A DNA stretch of 64,000 nucleotides from assembly GCF_026230105.1 (NCBI RefSeq), contig NC_079475.1, positions 14,090,125 to 14,154,124 of the forward strand, written 5' to 3'. A program made the position numbers and the translations under genes. The notes beneath the pieces were generated by a model. It was given only the letters and a program-made list of their open reading frames with translations, did not search any database and was not told where the DNA came from. Positions 1 through 12,960 of the stretch are shown piece after piece; the first letter of the stretch is position 1, and every line of letters starts with the position of its first letter. The stretch is from Diorhabda sublineata (lineage: Eukaryota > Arthropoda > Insecta > Coleoptera > Chrysomelidae).

Positions 1-339
1 TGGGCCATGCTTAAATGCCAAGGTTAAATATCAAGACTTGTTAATTACAAAACTTTTTCTTCTTTATCTTTATTTTATTTTTTTATTTATTTCTTATTCA
101 ATATGATTACTGCTATTACTTTCGAAATTATTATTACTCCTGCTGTCAAAATCGCTAACACTAGAATTTATATAATCATTAATATTATTATCATCATTAT
201 CCAAATTATAATTATTAAACGCTTGAAGATTGCACAAGTCTGTACCACTATCGTTAACCTCACTCACAAAGCTGATGTTCACACTTAAATTGTTCAAGCT
301 ATGGCCGATCACAATTTTTTTTCTCTATTCAATGCACGC
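1..339. other. AT-rich start of window, no supported gene
   Basis: The stretch is dominated by A/T runs and ATT/AAT-rich simple sequence. On the minus strand, 94-312 can be read as a 72-residue frame very rich in Asn, Asp and Ser, but that composition is what ATT/ATC-rich DNA gives by chance. No splice signals, domain or similarity was recognised, so I treat it as non-coding. Confidence 0.4.
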
Positions 340-510
340 CATCTGTGTATCCCATCCTTGGCCCGAGCTTGGGTTATTATGGGTATGGTATGGGTATGGC
401 CGAAGCTGAGTTAAGTAGCCTGGCCCGTGCATGGGAAAATCAAGGTACGCCAAAGCTAGGCTTCCTAGGACTGGCCCGGGCTTGGCCCCTTTATCAACTC
501 TGGGGTTTCC
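340..510. repeat. GC-richer degenerate GGCC-type repeat
   Basis: This patch stands out from its AT-rich surroundings. A core of the form GGCCCG-n-GC-n-TGG recurs at about 359 (GGCCCGAGCTTGGG), 421 (GGCCCGTGCATGGG) and 472 (GGCCCGGGCTTGG), with a related TGGGCCATGCTTAA at the very start of the window. The spacing of roughly 50-60 bases and the decayed copies suggest a short degenerate tandem or satellite-like repeat. No coding frame is visible. Confidence 0.45.
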
Positions 511-2084
511 TGTATGGGTAGTTTATAACTGATGATGAATTCTGGATTCACAATTAAACTACTGAAACGAAAAAATAGTTAACAATAGTAGGCGAATCTG
601 CTCCTAAGAAGGCAAGACAATTTCATCGGCCAGGGAAAGTGATGACGATGGAAACTACCGCATTTGAAGCATAAGGAATTGCTTTCTCATCAGAACAACG
701 CATCTTCACATATTTTGACGTTTGCCATGGATAAAATTCTCAAGTTTGTAAGTAAAAAAAATTTAAATCAAAATTATGTCGCTAGAATGCGAATCCACTT
801 ACAAAAAACAATTAAGAAAAGTGAGGACTAGACTATAAGAAGTGAAGAAAATAATGTGAAAATAAAATTTAATTATTCGTACAAATAAAAATTAGTTTAA
901 TTCATTACGGTACATGTATTCAAGTGAATACTTTAGAAGTATTTAATTCTGTGATGAAAACATAACACTAAAGACTTTTTTAGAACTTACCAGTTTGGAA
1001 ATGGAATTTTTTCAACTCACCTGCAAGGAAAAAGAAGCAATTATCAATATTGTTTCGTTTGGATAAAACAACGTCATTTATCTGACTAAATTTGTAAGAA
1101 ACTATTATTTTTAACTCCACTTTTGGAATGAATAAATGGTTCAAATAAAATCTTGTTGTTTTATTCAATTCTTCATGTCTTAAGTTAATAGTAATCTGAG
1201 TGAATTTAATATACGTCCGAAAAGAGACCTTTTTGTTAGAGAATCTGTCAGAATAAAGTAAAATTAATTATACATCCTATTGACTTCTCTTTAGTCTTCT
1301 TGCACGCTCCAAATTCTCTTAATTAATTAAGGTTTTAGAGATGAATTAAAACATAATATAACGCTTTGCGTTTCAACTAATTTTTAGTGACTCTTTAATG
1401 TGATTTTGATGTTGGTTTCAAGTTTTTCGCTACTGAAAAATTCACATCAAGCCCGTAATTTATTTTAGTACTTCAAATAAATCATTGAAATAATTTCTAT
1501 TGAACTGTTTAATATTTACAATCGTTATTTTTCGCTTCAAAACACTGTATACAGTGTGTACAAATGTAGAGATATAAGGTCATAGTTTATTTTTATTACT
1601 GACGATATTGACTTTTTATTGGGTTTTTTTATGTATAAAGTTGTAAGTTACTAGTAAACTTTGAATTTTTTAATTAAAAAATAATAATAAACAATCAGAG
1701 CTTTGAAGGACAATTAACCTCCTGTTTCATTTGGTTATGCTTTTGACCTTTTAATACCAAATATCTAATGGGGGGTCTATATTCGATATTTTCCATTTTT
1801 AGGAAAATTCTCAAACCGACTCACAAAATTGTCAAACAGAAACTAAACATCTGAAATCACTGAAATTTCTGTGAGAATGTCTTAATGAATTCTCAAATAT
1901 ATTCCAAACAACCCTTGTAGACACAACTAAATCATTCTTTGTATGATGCAATTTGATCAAAGTTACCTACTTTTGTTCAGGAATCAGATTTATCAGTTGA
2001 GAGCAATTCTAATGACCTCTAGTTTTAGCAGGATGGTTAATACACTGATAGTCATTTTATGTTTCTAAATGTTCTTGATTTTAG
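511..2084. other. AT-rich sequence, no gene seen
   Basis: I see no coding frame with recognisable similarity, no RNA gene and no clear repeat boundary here. A mild hint of coding around 2040-2084 belongs to the broken repeat-family ORF that follows. Confidence 0.4.
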
Positions 2085-3649
2085 GTCTCTCCTGTTTCAA
2101 AATTTTACTATATTTGTATAGAATTTATGGTGAAACGCAAGCCAGGCCATTTTCTGAAAAAGTGAAAAAAGTCTATTTCAAATATTTTAGAGACCAAGAC
2201 AAGCAGTGCCCCCCCACGCGTGCTGTGTTAGTTGTAGCGTGTCATTGGTGCAGTGGATGAATGGAAAGAAAAAAGCATGCCTTTTGCAATTCTAATGGTA
2301 CGGCGGGAACCTACTAACCATTTTGACGACTGCTATTTTGTCTAACAAAGACTGAAGGTTATTCTAAGAAAGGAAAGCACAAGATCGAGTATCCAAATTT
2401 GCCGTTTGCTATACGACCTGTTCCCCATAACGAAGATTTACCAGTACCGATTTTGCTTTTAGATCCGCAAAATATAATTTTAGAAGATACCGGAGACAAC
2501 GGATCATCAGGACGCTCCGAAGAACAATGCACCGACCCTATTTTTTCTCCAAGTATCAGTTAATAGTTCCGGTGAGTCACATTTTATTGTTCAAAGCACG
2601 TGATTTGGGGTTATCAAAGCAACAGTCTGAACTTCTTGCATCCCGTCTTAAAGAATGGAACTTGTTAGTCAAAGAGACATAAATCACAACATTTAGAAAA
2701 AGAAATGCTACATTTCTGCATTGTACAGTATGGAAAATTCGTTGTGTACATATACGGATATTGATGGTCTAATGAAGGAACTTGATATTGAGCTTAATCC
2801 AGTGAGAGTCTAAATACAGTTTGAAAGCAGTGTTATTACAAAATGGAAATTCAAAACCGTCTATATCAGTTGCTCATTCTGTGAAAATGAAAGAAACTTG
2901 AGAAAATATTCCCTTGCTTTTAAACAAAATTAACCACAACAAGTATAAGTAGCAGATATGTGGGGATCTGAAGGTGATTAGATTTTTAATGGTACTTCAG
3001 GGAGGGGTTAACGAAACATTGCTGTTTTCTTTGTTTATTGGACAGTCGGGAAGTAGATCAACACCATGTAAAAAAATTGTAAATTGTAAAAGTTCATACC
3101 TCTTGTAGATCCCAAAAATGTCCTTTTGCCCCCCTTAAACTTGGATTGATAAAGAACTTTGTAAAGGTTATGGATAAAGAGGGTGATGGATTCAAATACC
3201 TTAGAGAAGTCTTTCTCACGTTGAGTGATGTCAAATTAGAGGAAGGTATTTTTATTGGGCCACAAATAAGAAAATTTCTGGACGATGTCCATTTTACGAA
3301 AAAAACTCACCAGACAGGAACTTAGAGCATGGAAGGCATTTGTTAGTGTAGTGAGGGGATTTTTGGGCAACAATATGGATTCAAATTACCAACAGTTAGT
3401 TAATGAACTTCTAGACGCCTATAAATCCTTTGATGCTCGCATGTCATAGAAAATTCATTTCCTTCATTCCCATCTGACAGTTTTTCCCGAAAATTTGAGA
3501 GCTGTTAGTGATGAGCAGGGTGAAAAATTTCACCAAGATATTAGAACAATGGAAATTAGATATCAAAGACGTTGGGATTCGGCCATGATGGGTGATTACT
3601 GTTGGTTTTTAAAAAGAGAAATTGCACCCCCTCATAAAAGGAAAAAGTA
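2085..3649 (+). pseudogene. Decayed copy of an arthropod repeat-family protein
   Basis: Read across several frames, this segment gives the landmarks of a protein that, from memory, occurs in many copies in arthropod genomes and behaves like a mobile-element ORF. In order: YGETQARPFSEKVKK (about 2130), YPNLPFAIRPVPHNEDLPVP (about 2391), GLSKQQSELLASRLKEWNLL (about 2615), SLKAVLLQNGNSKPS (about 2820), ICGDLKVI (about 2960), MDKEGDGFKYL and EEGIFIGPQIRKFL (about 3170-3280), then HFLHSHL, FPENLRAVSDEQGEKFHQDI and MMGDYCWFLKRE, ending at TAG 3647-3649. The last quarter is well preserved, with one in-frame TAG near 3447 just before the KIHFLHSHL motif. The front and middle carry several frameshifts and stops, so it cannot be translated as one protein. 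The biochemical function of the family is unknown to me; a transposase-like role is only a guess. Confidence 0.75.
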
Positions 3650-5729
3650 GAGCTAATTAACATTAAAAGGGATTTTTTTCAAGTTTTCGTTTTCACTAGA
3701 TGTGAGGCATATTTATTAGATGTAAACTTATAAATATTGACAATTTAAACGATATAAAAAACGTGGAATTATTTTTTTAATAAATATTAATTATTTTATC
3801 AAAAAATATGGTTCTATAAATATAAAATTTAAACCTTACATGTTTTTTTGTCGAACAGTGATAGATCTTTTTTAATGAATAATTTATTTTCTAATAGAAA
3901 ATATTATGGACGTTTAAACTCATTCCAATCTTTGTCAAAATGTAATTTGACAGATTCTTATCCAATTTTTTCAACAGTCATAATAGAAACATCATAACGC
4001 AAACTTTCGTGTTCACTTTTACCGATTCTAAATTTTAAAAGGTGCTAATAAACTGCCGATAATATCGATAAAATTAAATTATCCTAGATCAAAAGATATA
4101 AATGCGTAAATGTTTTACAATATGTTGAACATTAATTATTATATCAAAACTAACTATCAAACCACCCTTTTGAAATATTTGTTAAAGAGAATAAATATTT
4201 AGGTGAAAGTATTCTTAAGTTTAGTTTGTTTTGTTTTAACAGTTTGCTAATGTATATTATTTAACATTTATACGCCACGTAAAAAAATTACAGGGCAACA
4301 GACAACTAGCCACACCAGGTAATTTAAAACCCATCAACAATTTGCCGAACACAGATCTCGTTCTAGTAAACGAAAAAGTAAAAAATTCACACTGAACACA
4401 CATCTGAAACACATTCGAGTTTTGGGTGGTCTCGCAGTTATTAAGCCCACACCTATTTTAAATATTACAAGATGTAAAAGATCTAGACACACGATCAGTA
4501 TAATTTTATGCACTTTTTTATTATTTCCCTTTTAATTTACATAGATTGGTGCCAACCTTGATGTCAAGTTTTACATCTAGTTCATACCGATTAATAATCA
4601 CTTGACGCGAATTCGTAACAGTCTACTTTGTACACGGAAAGGGTAATAAAATCCTGAATATTATTTGTCAGTTTGACATGGACACCTGCATACGCAGCAT
4701 GAATTTTAACAATAAAGAAAAGCATGAAGAAATTTTAATAACTATATTAGAAGGTTTGAGACAGTTGAGAACTGACTGACTATTATTAATGAATTTGATA
4801 AATTTAATTTGAAATTTAACTCAAAGATTTGTATCGCCATAAAAGCCAAATATTTCATTTGGAATGCACGCATCGAGCGCATGTGAGGCGAGCGCACGGT
4901 AGTTCTTAAATTAAAACGCTTTTTTGCTCATTTTGGAAAATATTATATCTTATGGGATGATCTGATCAAATCAAACAAGCCACAGGCCAACCACTTCACA
5001 TATCGTAATACCAGGCTAAAGTTAAGAAAATATGGAATAGAGACTTTCCAAAGAGGTTAATACCGTCATAACTAAGGAAACGTACAGAAAGAGATACTGA
5101 AATATTATTGATTTAATCAGATAAATTTATCGAAATCATATGGAAATTGTGTGACTGAATACATGTATAGATCAATCAACTAATATATTAATGTTGAAGG
5201 CACCTGTTTAACCTTGATAATTCTACGAATCTACCGCAATTTTTTACGACACATTGATATAGGAACGCAACAAAAGCAAGGAATGAGAATAATAAGACGA
5301 TGCCGCAGGAAAGTTTTTTTTCTAAGACTATTTTTAGCACGTTTTGCTTTGAGACGTGAATAATGAGTTTTGAATCAAATTTCACATCATAGGCTCCAAA
5401 TTTTCACTGTAATTTAATCAATAGAATCCACAATTAGAATTTTTTAATTGGATTTTTAGTACCGTGCAGTTTTTGGGTGAATACGAGGGCGAGTTTAAAG
5501 ATGTGGCAACGCTGATGTGAATATGCAAAATCTGACATTGTCATTATAAATTTTGACATTTTTAATGGTGAACGTACTCTGTACGTGTGTTATATGAATG
5601 CGATTTAAATTGCTTACAAATACTTGAAACATTCATCTTTGTAAAAAAATGGAATCAAATGACAAACATTTTCTTGTGATCTTTTTCTACGATTTTCTAC
5701 AAGGAGTGTGTACAGTGTGCCGTTGATTT
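3650..5729. other. AT-rich intergenic sequence, no gene seen
   Basis: The sequence is mostly A/T-rich with no frame that I recognise. A frame near 4280-4480 reads without stops for a short distance (containing KKFTLNTHLKHIRVLGG) but has no start, splice context or similarity that I can name. Confidence 0.35.
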
Positions 5730-5957
5730 AATCGACTTTTAGTGGTACATCAACAGTTGTTTGCCAAAAAATAAGTGAAACCAATCACTCTGCACCACAA
5801 AAATTCAAATGAAAATGTTTTTGAACAGTCAAAACATTGAATTGATGCCCTACAGTCCTTGTTTGACACCTAATGAAGAGGTTGATGCATCCAACTCACA
5901 AGTTGTGGAGACGCCTCAATGTATTGATCTCAATGGAGAATGTTTTCAAAAATGATA
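5730..5957 (+). mobile_element. Mariner transposase C-terminal relic
   Basis: Across frames the translation contains SQNIELMPYSPCLTPNEE and, further on, CIDLNGECFQK. These match the end of mariner transposases, where NIELM.HPPYSPDLAPND carries the third catalytic Asp and CIDLNGEYFEK is the C-terminus. A 5' piece resembling TVNSEWY..CLPK precedes it in another frame. Stops, frameshifts and an internal deletion make it dead. No terminal inverted repeats were found at its edges. It resembles the mariner relic inside CYP4 intron 1 (19080-19540). Confidence 0.7.
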
Positions 5958-7145
5958 ATCACATTTTGTAGTTTACAGAGGCTGCGCATCCAACAACGAA
6001 GTCAGTTTAAGAGAAATCAATGTAAAGGTTGAAGGATTTTTTATGAAGGAGTTTTATAATACTTTTACTTTACTTTTTAAGAGGGTGTATAAGATGTTGA
6101 TTGTAGGAATATCTTTGGTTCAAGAAGGTAAAAAAAGCAGAGGAATTGGTGAGGTCAAAGGAAGTAAAGATGCGAGCAACTTATATTGTTTGTGAGTGAA
6201 TAGAATTGGAAATAATTGAAAATATTGCAGCAGAATATGAACGAAGATATTGACGTGGCTAATTTGCTCAAACATAGAGCGGGGCAAGAGTGGAGGATAT
6301 CAATCAGAGGAAAAAAACGGTGTTATAAACAAAACTTTAGTGTTCGCCACTTAGGGATAAGAACTCTGTAAAATCTTAGTAGTATAATAACCCTGTTTTT
6401 GAGATGTTACATTTTACCTACAATGTTCCGTGTTCTTGTTAAATCCGTATTATGCAAATTCGCTCAGTTCCCTCGGTGTACCATTATTTATTATCTAATA
6501 GTATTCTATAATAAATAAATGCATTACTTTCTTCCCGTCATATTTTCTACATTATTTAAATAAACTGATTTTCCTCAACATAAAATTCAAAATCCCGACG
6601 GTCCAACAAAGTAACACACCGGAAATGCAAACCCGTGTCTTAAAATTATCCCCCGTAGTTCTCCAACCGTTATTTTGTTGAAACTGAGTAATTCCCTCGG
6701 GTGATTGTATATAAAGACGTCTTTGCATTCTATTACTGGATGTCTCAATTTTTTACTAGTAGAAACATCGTTATAGCGACTCTAACTTGAGGCAGTTTAG
6801 ATTTTAATTGAGTTTGGATTAATTATTTCATCAACACTAGAAAGCAAAATAATGTTTTGTTCAAGAGAATGAAATTAAGTATATTTATAAACTATAAGTA
6901 GCTAGTGACAAAAAAAGATATAAAAAATATAGAACTGAAGGCGAGAAATTGCACAAAAGCAAGAAAGAAGAAGAGACAATAGAAATAATACGATTACCAA
7001 TACATTGAATATTATAATAGGAAAACAGCTATAGTTCTGGCAGATAGCGGGGCGTGGAAACAATATTAAAAATGTATTAGGAGAAAATGATTTGAATACA
7101 GAAAGGGTTCTTGTAAACGTATTTAGCGGAGAAGAACAACCATGT
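5958..7145. other. AT-rich intergenic sequence, no gene seen
   Basis: No coding frame, RNA gene or bounded repeat was recognised. Confidence 0.35.
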
Positions 7146-7203
7146 AGATGATGATGATGATGATGATGATGATGACGATGATGATGATGATGATGAAGAT
7201 GAT
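7146..7203. repeat. (GAT)n trinucleotide microsatellite
   Basis: About 19 units of GAT with single-base interruptions (GAC, AAG). The polyserine frame on the minus strand is only the translation of this repeat. (GAT)n tails occur at the 3' ends of some RTE-type retrotransposons, but no RTE coding end was seen immediately upstream. Confidence 0.9.
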
Positions 7204-7584
7204 ACCATTAACAGGTTGAGCCCCAGTTGCGTAGGTCCGCAACTGAAGTTTCCCCACAGCCTAAAACAGACCACACGACGTATTTTATTCCAAACCTTCT
7301 CGCCAAGGTAAAACATGTGTTTTGTCGGAGTCTCTTATTTCTAAATGTTTCAACACAAAATAAACATAGAAAATTTTACAGTTTTTATTTCAATTGGATT
7401 TTAAATTTATTTTTCCTAGGATCCACACTCCATATGGAGTATAAAGACATAAGAAAACTTAGTACAGAGAAAAATTTATTATTTTTGGATGGTGCTGAAC
7501 GTGTTAAAAACGGAAACTGAACAAAGCAGGAGGAGCGGATTGAATCAGAAACAAACAAACGCTAGACGGTTGGAATTTTGGAGC

Positions 7585-7970
7585 AATATAGCATATATTC
7601 GAAAAAGGAAATCCAAAAATGTGCTCAAATTACAGATCTGGCACCCTACTAAATACGAAAACTCATCTTGAAGAATATCAATATAGATTTAGACCCCGAA
7701 AATCAAAAATATGAATATCCACATATATTTTATAGACTTTAAACAAGCTTTCGACAGTCTGAAAAGAGACATACTATTAAAACGCATGTCAATATGACAG
7801 GTCCCAAAAGCATATTTAATTACGAGAGACGGAAAAACTTTAAAAAAAAGTATAGTTTATTATCAATAATATGGAAAGTATACAAGAACAATAGATCCTA
7901 TTGAATATTTTCTTATTAGTAGATTCGGTTCTAGTTTATCTCATTAATTTACGCATAGAATAATTTTCAC
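7585..7970 (+). pseudogene. Non-LTR (RTE-like) reverse transcriptase fragment
   Basis: One frame from about 7590 reads HIFEKGNPKMCSNYRSGTLL and then EYQYRFRPRKS. This corresponds to the P.(F/Y)KKGD...C.NYR.I.LL...GFRPGRS region of RTE-like reverse transcriptases. After a frame change it continues as NIHIYFIDFKQAFDSLKRD and ILLKRM, the segment carrying the first catalytic Asp (FxDFKxAFD). No endonuclease domain, YADD box or 3' end is present, and stops interrupt it. It is a short, dead fragment. Confidence 0.7.
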
Positions 7971-10900
7971 CAAATTCCACATTAATATGTATTAAATCAA
8001 AATTATTTCCTGACATATGATCTATTTCAGACCGACTCAGTCAAACAGGAGATGCCTCAATATTGATTCATTACCACTAAATACTATTTACACGGAATAA
8101 TGCTATGACCGATGGGTTTTAGCAGGATTATCTCGTAGCTAAAACCATGAGGCCTAGAATTGTTTGTTGTTTGATTTATGTTTATCTGCTTCCTTGGGCC
8201 AAGTATTCGACAACCTCGCGTTAAAACCAAAATGGAATAATCTCCAGAGCGTGCACTGAACAATTTCAATTTCGTTCCTGCCTCATCGTTCAACCGGTTA
8301 GTCTGTAAATCTTCGTTAACCGGCGCTATTCATCTAATATGTTACTGTAATTAATTACTCTCTTTGATGTAGGATAGCGGCTTTACGATTATATATTGGT
8401 AAACGCACGAATATACCCAATATTCTAAAATCCACAACATTCATCTTTGTTATATGAACCGAGAGCAGTTTCCTTATAACTATTCATCGAGAAATATAAG
8501 ATTGAATGATTGGCATCAAGGAATGTTCAGTTGCAACAATATTTTTTGTAGTTTGAAGATAAATTATACAATTATAAAACGTAGTACCATTCATTTGCAA
8601 CATTTTTTTGATAATTTTCATTCTATTCCGATGAGATAATTGAAATGTTAATGATCAATTTAACACTCTTCCAACATTTTTATATCATTTCTATAGAACA
8701 ATATTCCATTGTGCTCAAAAATGTTTCAGCTGCAGCGATGACTTCTATATATGATTGTTATTACTTGTCTTGAATCTATCTTAGGGTCAATAACGGCTGG
8801 TATCCAGATTTATGGAATATGGTTGACGAGGAAGCAATTCAAAGTTGAACTAATTTAATCTGAACATTGTTCTCATTATTTTTGAAAGATAAATTGTTCT
8901 TCTATATGGGCTTCTTATTGGTGATTTCCTTTCTCAAATATTAGATAAAAATTTGTCGTGCGTATCCCAAAAATACTTGTCAATCGATGTTTACTGAATT
9001 GCTTCATAGTAATTCTTTGAATTCATAAAAAATATTCTCAATGAATACAGGAAATTCTGTCATTCTATTGATTAAAAAAATTTGAGGTAGGGTGAAAGGA
9101 GCTCATGATACAAATGTAAAAAATATGAAAATGTGATGAGTCCATGAGACTAGGAACATATTGATCGAAATATACTATAGACTAGATTGTAAATTGTAAT
9201 AAAATTTTGGTGATGGCTTTTTAGCATCTTTACTTAGAAGATATTTTGTAGAAAACTCTACATCTCATTTTTCTGATTCTAAAATACGTAGACTAGCAGA
9301 ATCTGTAGCTACCGTTCTCATCTATACCTATCATATTAAGGTGTTATATGACAGGGCATTGACCTGTCAGAAAACCCACTCCCAGTTTGATATCGTTTCT
9401 AGTCACGCGAGAAGTTCTTTAGACTTCTTAGCTGATATGGTTATAAATCTCTAGATATTTGTTCAGTCATACGATCAGTTTTTTATTGATGTTGCATTTC
9501 ATGAGGCCACAGCAGGGCTCTGAACCTAAACATGGAGTCATTGCTTCCTTTTTGGTAAGACTGTATACTTCCTTCCTACCATATACTAAATTTTGATACA
9601 ATTTCTTCAACTATTAAGTAATTTGTTATTTTGATGATGTTCTTTAGAAATTCTGGAAAGAACGATTAGCTACTAAAGATTGCATTCAAAACATAGAGGT
9701 CGAAATAATGAATGGAATGGAAAACTAATTTCAGTAATTGAATACGTACATCAAGTTCCTGAAGGTATACATTAATGCTTTTGGTTGACAAAACTTCAGA
9801 GGAAGCTTGTTTTTACTAAGAAGAAGAAATTTGAAAGATTGGAGATCGAATCTTCAAATTCAGTAGGAATATATATTTAAGAGAAAAATTAATTTCATAC
9901 CAGTTCCTTTTCAATGACAGATATTTTTGTTAAATATAATTTGATTTTACAATTTTTTATTTCCACCTGCCACATTTACATCCGAAGCAGGAATAGTGAG
10001 AGCTTACGAAGTACACCAGAGAAGACTACAGGAAATACTATAGGATCGATAGGTTGAGTTAGGTTGGAGGAATTTTTTTTATCACAAAGAATACACCTAT
10101 AAAAACTCAAAAGTAGGAAAATCAAAGATCCAGGACTGAAGTCAACCTATAAGAGGACTCCCCCCGATCCATATTTCATAAGCAAGTAGAGAGACAGTTC
10201 TAGAGAAGGTGAAGGACTACGACAAGTGTGTATACCCATCGGAGTCCTCCTGGAATCTCCTACAGAACTAGGGAAGACCAAGAACGAAATGACAGGGAGT
10301 GGTGAAATGTATTGCTTAGTATCCATCCTTGAATGTTGTCTGGGGAACATTTAATGTTCCGAAGGTCTTGAAATTTTCGACGTTACAAAAACTGCTGAAA
10401 AGTTAACACAAAACCGGTTGCCCAGAATATCTTTTAAAAGATATCAGAAAATATTAACAAAAGTTTCCTATTGTAATAGTTATCTATCCCAAAAATTCTC
10501 TGTAGGCTGAACATTTGATGATAAGGAAGACGTTAATGATAAAGAAGAATATTAATATTTGCAATTTGTTAGTATTTTTGGCAAAAGTCAAAGTATCAAC
10601 TAAAAAAAATCAGTGAGGAAATTTATTCATAAAGCAGCACACGTAACGATGTCAATGATCACGGTCGCATTAGTATTTGATATATTTTGTGGATGTTGTC
10701 GACAAGAACTTTTTCGAAAATCATTATTTTCCTTTGCTCAGAAAAAGAGACTTTGTTTAACCTACAAACCAGACCAGTGCACTTTTGAGAAAATTTTCTG
10801 TATTAATGCAGAATATTTGCATTTGAATAACTTCGAAAAGTATACTGGTCACTTTTTACGATGAACAACGGTAAATTTTAGCAGACTTTAGAGCAAGTAT

Positions 10901-12280
10901 GAGTGACATGAAGCATCATAAAAGATAGAAGAATATTACAATCAATAAAGGATGGACAGGTAATCCTCAAAAGGATTATAGAACCTTCATAGACTTATTA
11001 ATACTACAGTCAACCTTTGCTGCAGGAAAATTACCTTTCAGCGTACCCTTCCAGAATTGCCAGTTCTATGTAAATACAGTTAAATAATGAATCAACTTCA
11101 ATTTGTGATCGGTTATATGAATAAATTCAACTGAAAAATATGAAGTATTTATAACCATACAATTATTGAAAAAATATGGACCTACAAAATTATTACCCAC
11201 TAATTTTGCCACTAGTTCTAAACCCACTTTTCCTGAACACACTATATATAACATACGTGCCTGACCATTAAATAAGAAGACTCATAGGCTATACGAGTAA
11301 TGTGTAAGCGCTAAAAGTCAGCATCTAACAGAAACTACCATAAAACCTTTGTTAATGCACTGCATCTCGTTCTTGTAAATTAAATCAGTATAGCCACAGA
11401 TTTTTATTTCCCTGAACTTAAAAAAACATCAACTGAAACTTGTAATTTATTGAAAGAACAGTTTGGCGGTGGAAATATATCCCGTGTACATGTTTTTTAG
11501 TTTTAAAGCATTTTCAAGATAAAATGTTTTATAAAATGTTCACCATTACACGTGAAGAGGAGATGACAATGTCCAAAAAATCGGTAATCTGGTTTGATCT
11601 CATCGTCGATTATATAAAAAGAGGTTGTTGAAGATATCAAAGAAAAGCTTTGAAAAAGTTAAGCAGAGAAAAAGTCTTCCAAAACTGTAACAACCAATGG
11701 AAAGTATTTTGGAAATTATATAATGACAATTTTCGATTATAAGATATAAGTGTCATCTTGATTTCTTTTTTCATATGAATTACATTCATGTTATCGTGTC
11801 TGATCCTCATTCAATTTTTTTCAGTAGCACAAGGACCTATTCATGGTTATCAATAATTGAAGCTGTTAAAAAATTCAAACTACCGAAGCGTTCTAAATAA
11901 AGAAAATGCGAATCTCGAGATTTTCTCTTGTGGATTCCTAACGAATATTTTATGTTGCGTGTAAAGGTAGAGAAAGCTTTAGAAACTTAGGTGATGTTGA
12001 GTATAAAAGGAAAGTACCAATAATTGTTAATGTTAACCCTTTTCAACGATTTTTAGTCCCTTTTGTATAAATAAAGCCTACTTAAAATCTTTAAGCGCGA
12101 ATGTATATCTGAATTATTTAAAGCTATTACCGTGTTAGAAAACTTGAATTGATTGTTTAAAAATTTAAAAGATAGAAAGTAAGAAGAGTGTTGGTAGGTT
12201 TATTGACACCGTGGTTTCATACAATAAGCATACGACGACAAACTTCTTTATTCTATTTATAATTTCTTTCACTTCTCTTT
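7971..12280. other. Long AT-rich stretch, no gene supported
   Basis: Several short open frames occur, for instance around 8084-8293, 10147-10350 and 10613-10864, but none shows a domain, splice context or similarity I can name. A slightly GC-richer patch at 9960-10380 includes a single TTAGGTTGG-like stretch near 10050 and may be old repeat. I see no RNA gene. Confidence 0.35.
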
Positions 12281-12960
12281 ATCATGAAAAATTACTCCTT
12301 CATAGAATAAGTGAAGACTTAGCTCCACAGGAATGCCATCAATTTGGATTCCGACATGAACATTCGACAGTGCCACAAGTCCACCTACTCACGCATAAAA
12401 TAAATAAAGCCCTGGAAAACAATGAATACTGCTCTGCTGTTTCCCTTGATATCAGGACTGCTATACAAAATTAAAAGAACTTTTCCACCAAACTACTACC
12501 AATTTCTGAAATATTACTTAACCAACAGAACTTTCCAAACAATAGTTAAAGAGGAAAAGTCCGAAGATTTCACTATAGCAGCAGGGGTGCCACAGGGTAG
12601 CGTACTAGGCCCGCTATTTTACATACTGTATACATCAGATATACTAGAAAGTTGTATACCATAGTATACAATAACAGGAACTTTTGTTGATGGCACAGTC
12701 ATCCTCTCTACTCAAATGTGACTCATCACACTTTTGACGTTTAAAAGTTTCAGTAATTCAATTAACTGAGAAATACTATTCAATACCAAGTTGTTAGATA
12801 GCTATAGGCTTCATAAAATTTTTTTTAAATGAATACAATCATCGGAGCTGCAATTTAAAATCTGAGCCCAAAAAAAATATCGCACAGACACAACATTAAA
12901 CTAATGAGAAGAACGCGGAACTGTGAAAAATGACGAATGAACTTCATTCTTGCAGGGGTA
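12281..12960 (+). pseudogene. Jockey-like non-LTR reverse transcriptase relic
   Basis: The segment starts with HEKLLLHRISEDLAPQ and HQFGFRHEHSTVPQVHLLTH (the GFR..HST region). It shifts frame near 12430 and continues with LLYKIKRTFPPNYY, YYLTNRTFQTIV and GVPQGSVLGPLFYILYTSDI, the hallmark of Jockey-clade reverse transcriptases. Another frame change near 12665 leads to TFVDGTVILST, where functional elements have TFADDTVIL. The catalytic DD pair is therefore changed (Asp-Gly, with Ala to Val before it). Weak similarity carries on to about 12960. No endonuclease or gag region is present. It is a 5'-truncated, inactive copy. Confidence 0.85.

Noticed and set aside
7077..7316. Minus-strand polyserine ORF
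   Set aside because: It is only the translation of the (GAT)n microsatellite at 7146-7203; there is no other support for a gene.
10147..10350. Minus-strand ORF in a GC-richer patch
   Set aside because: It has no recognisable motif, no splice partner and is surrounded by AT-rich DNA; more likely old repeat.
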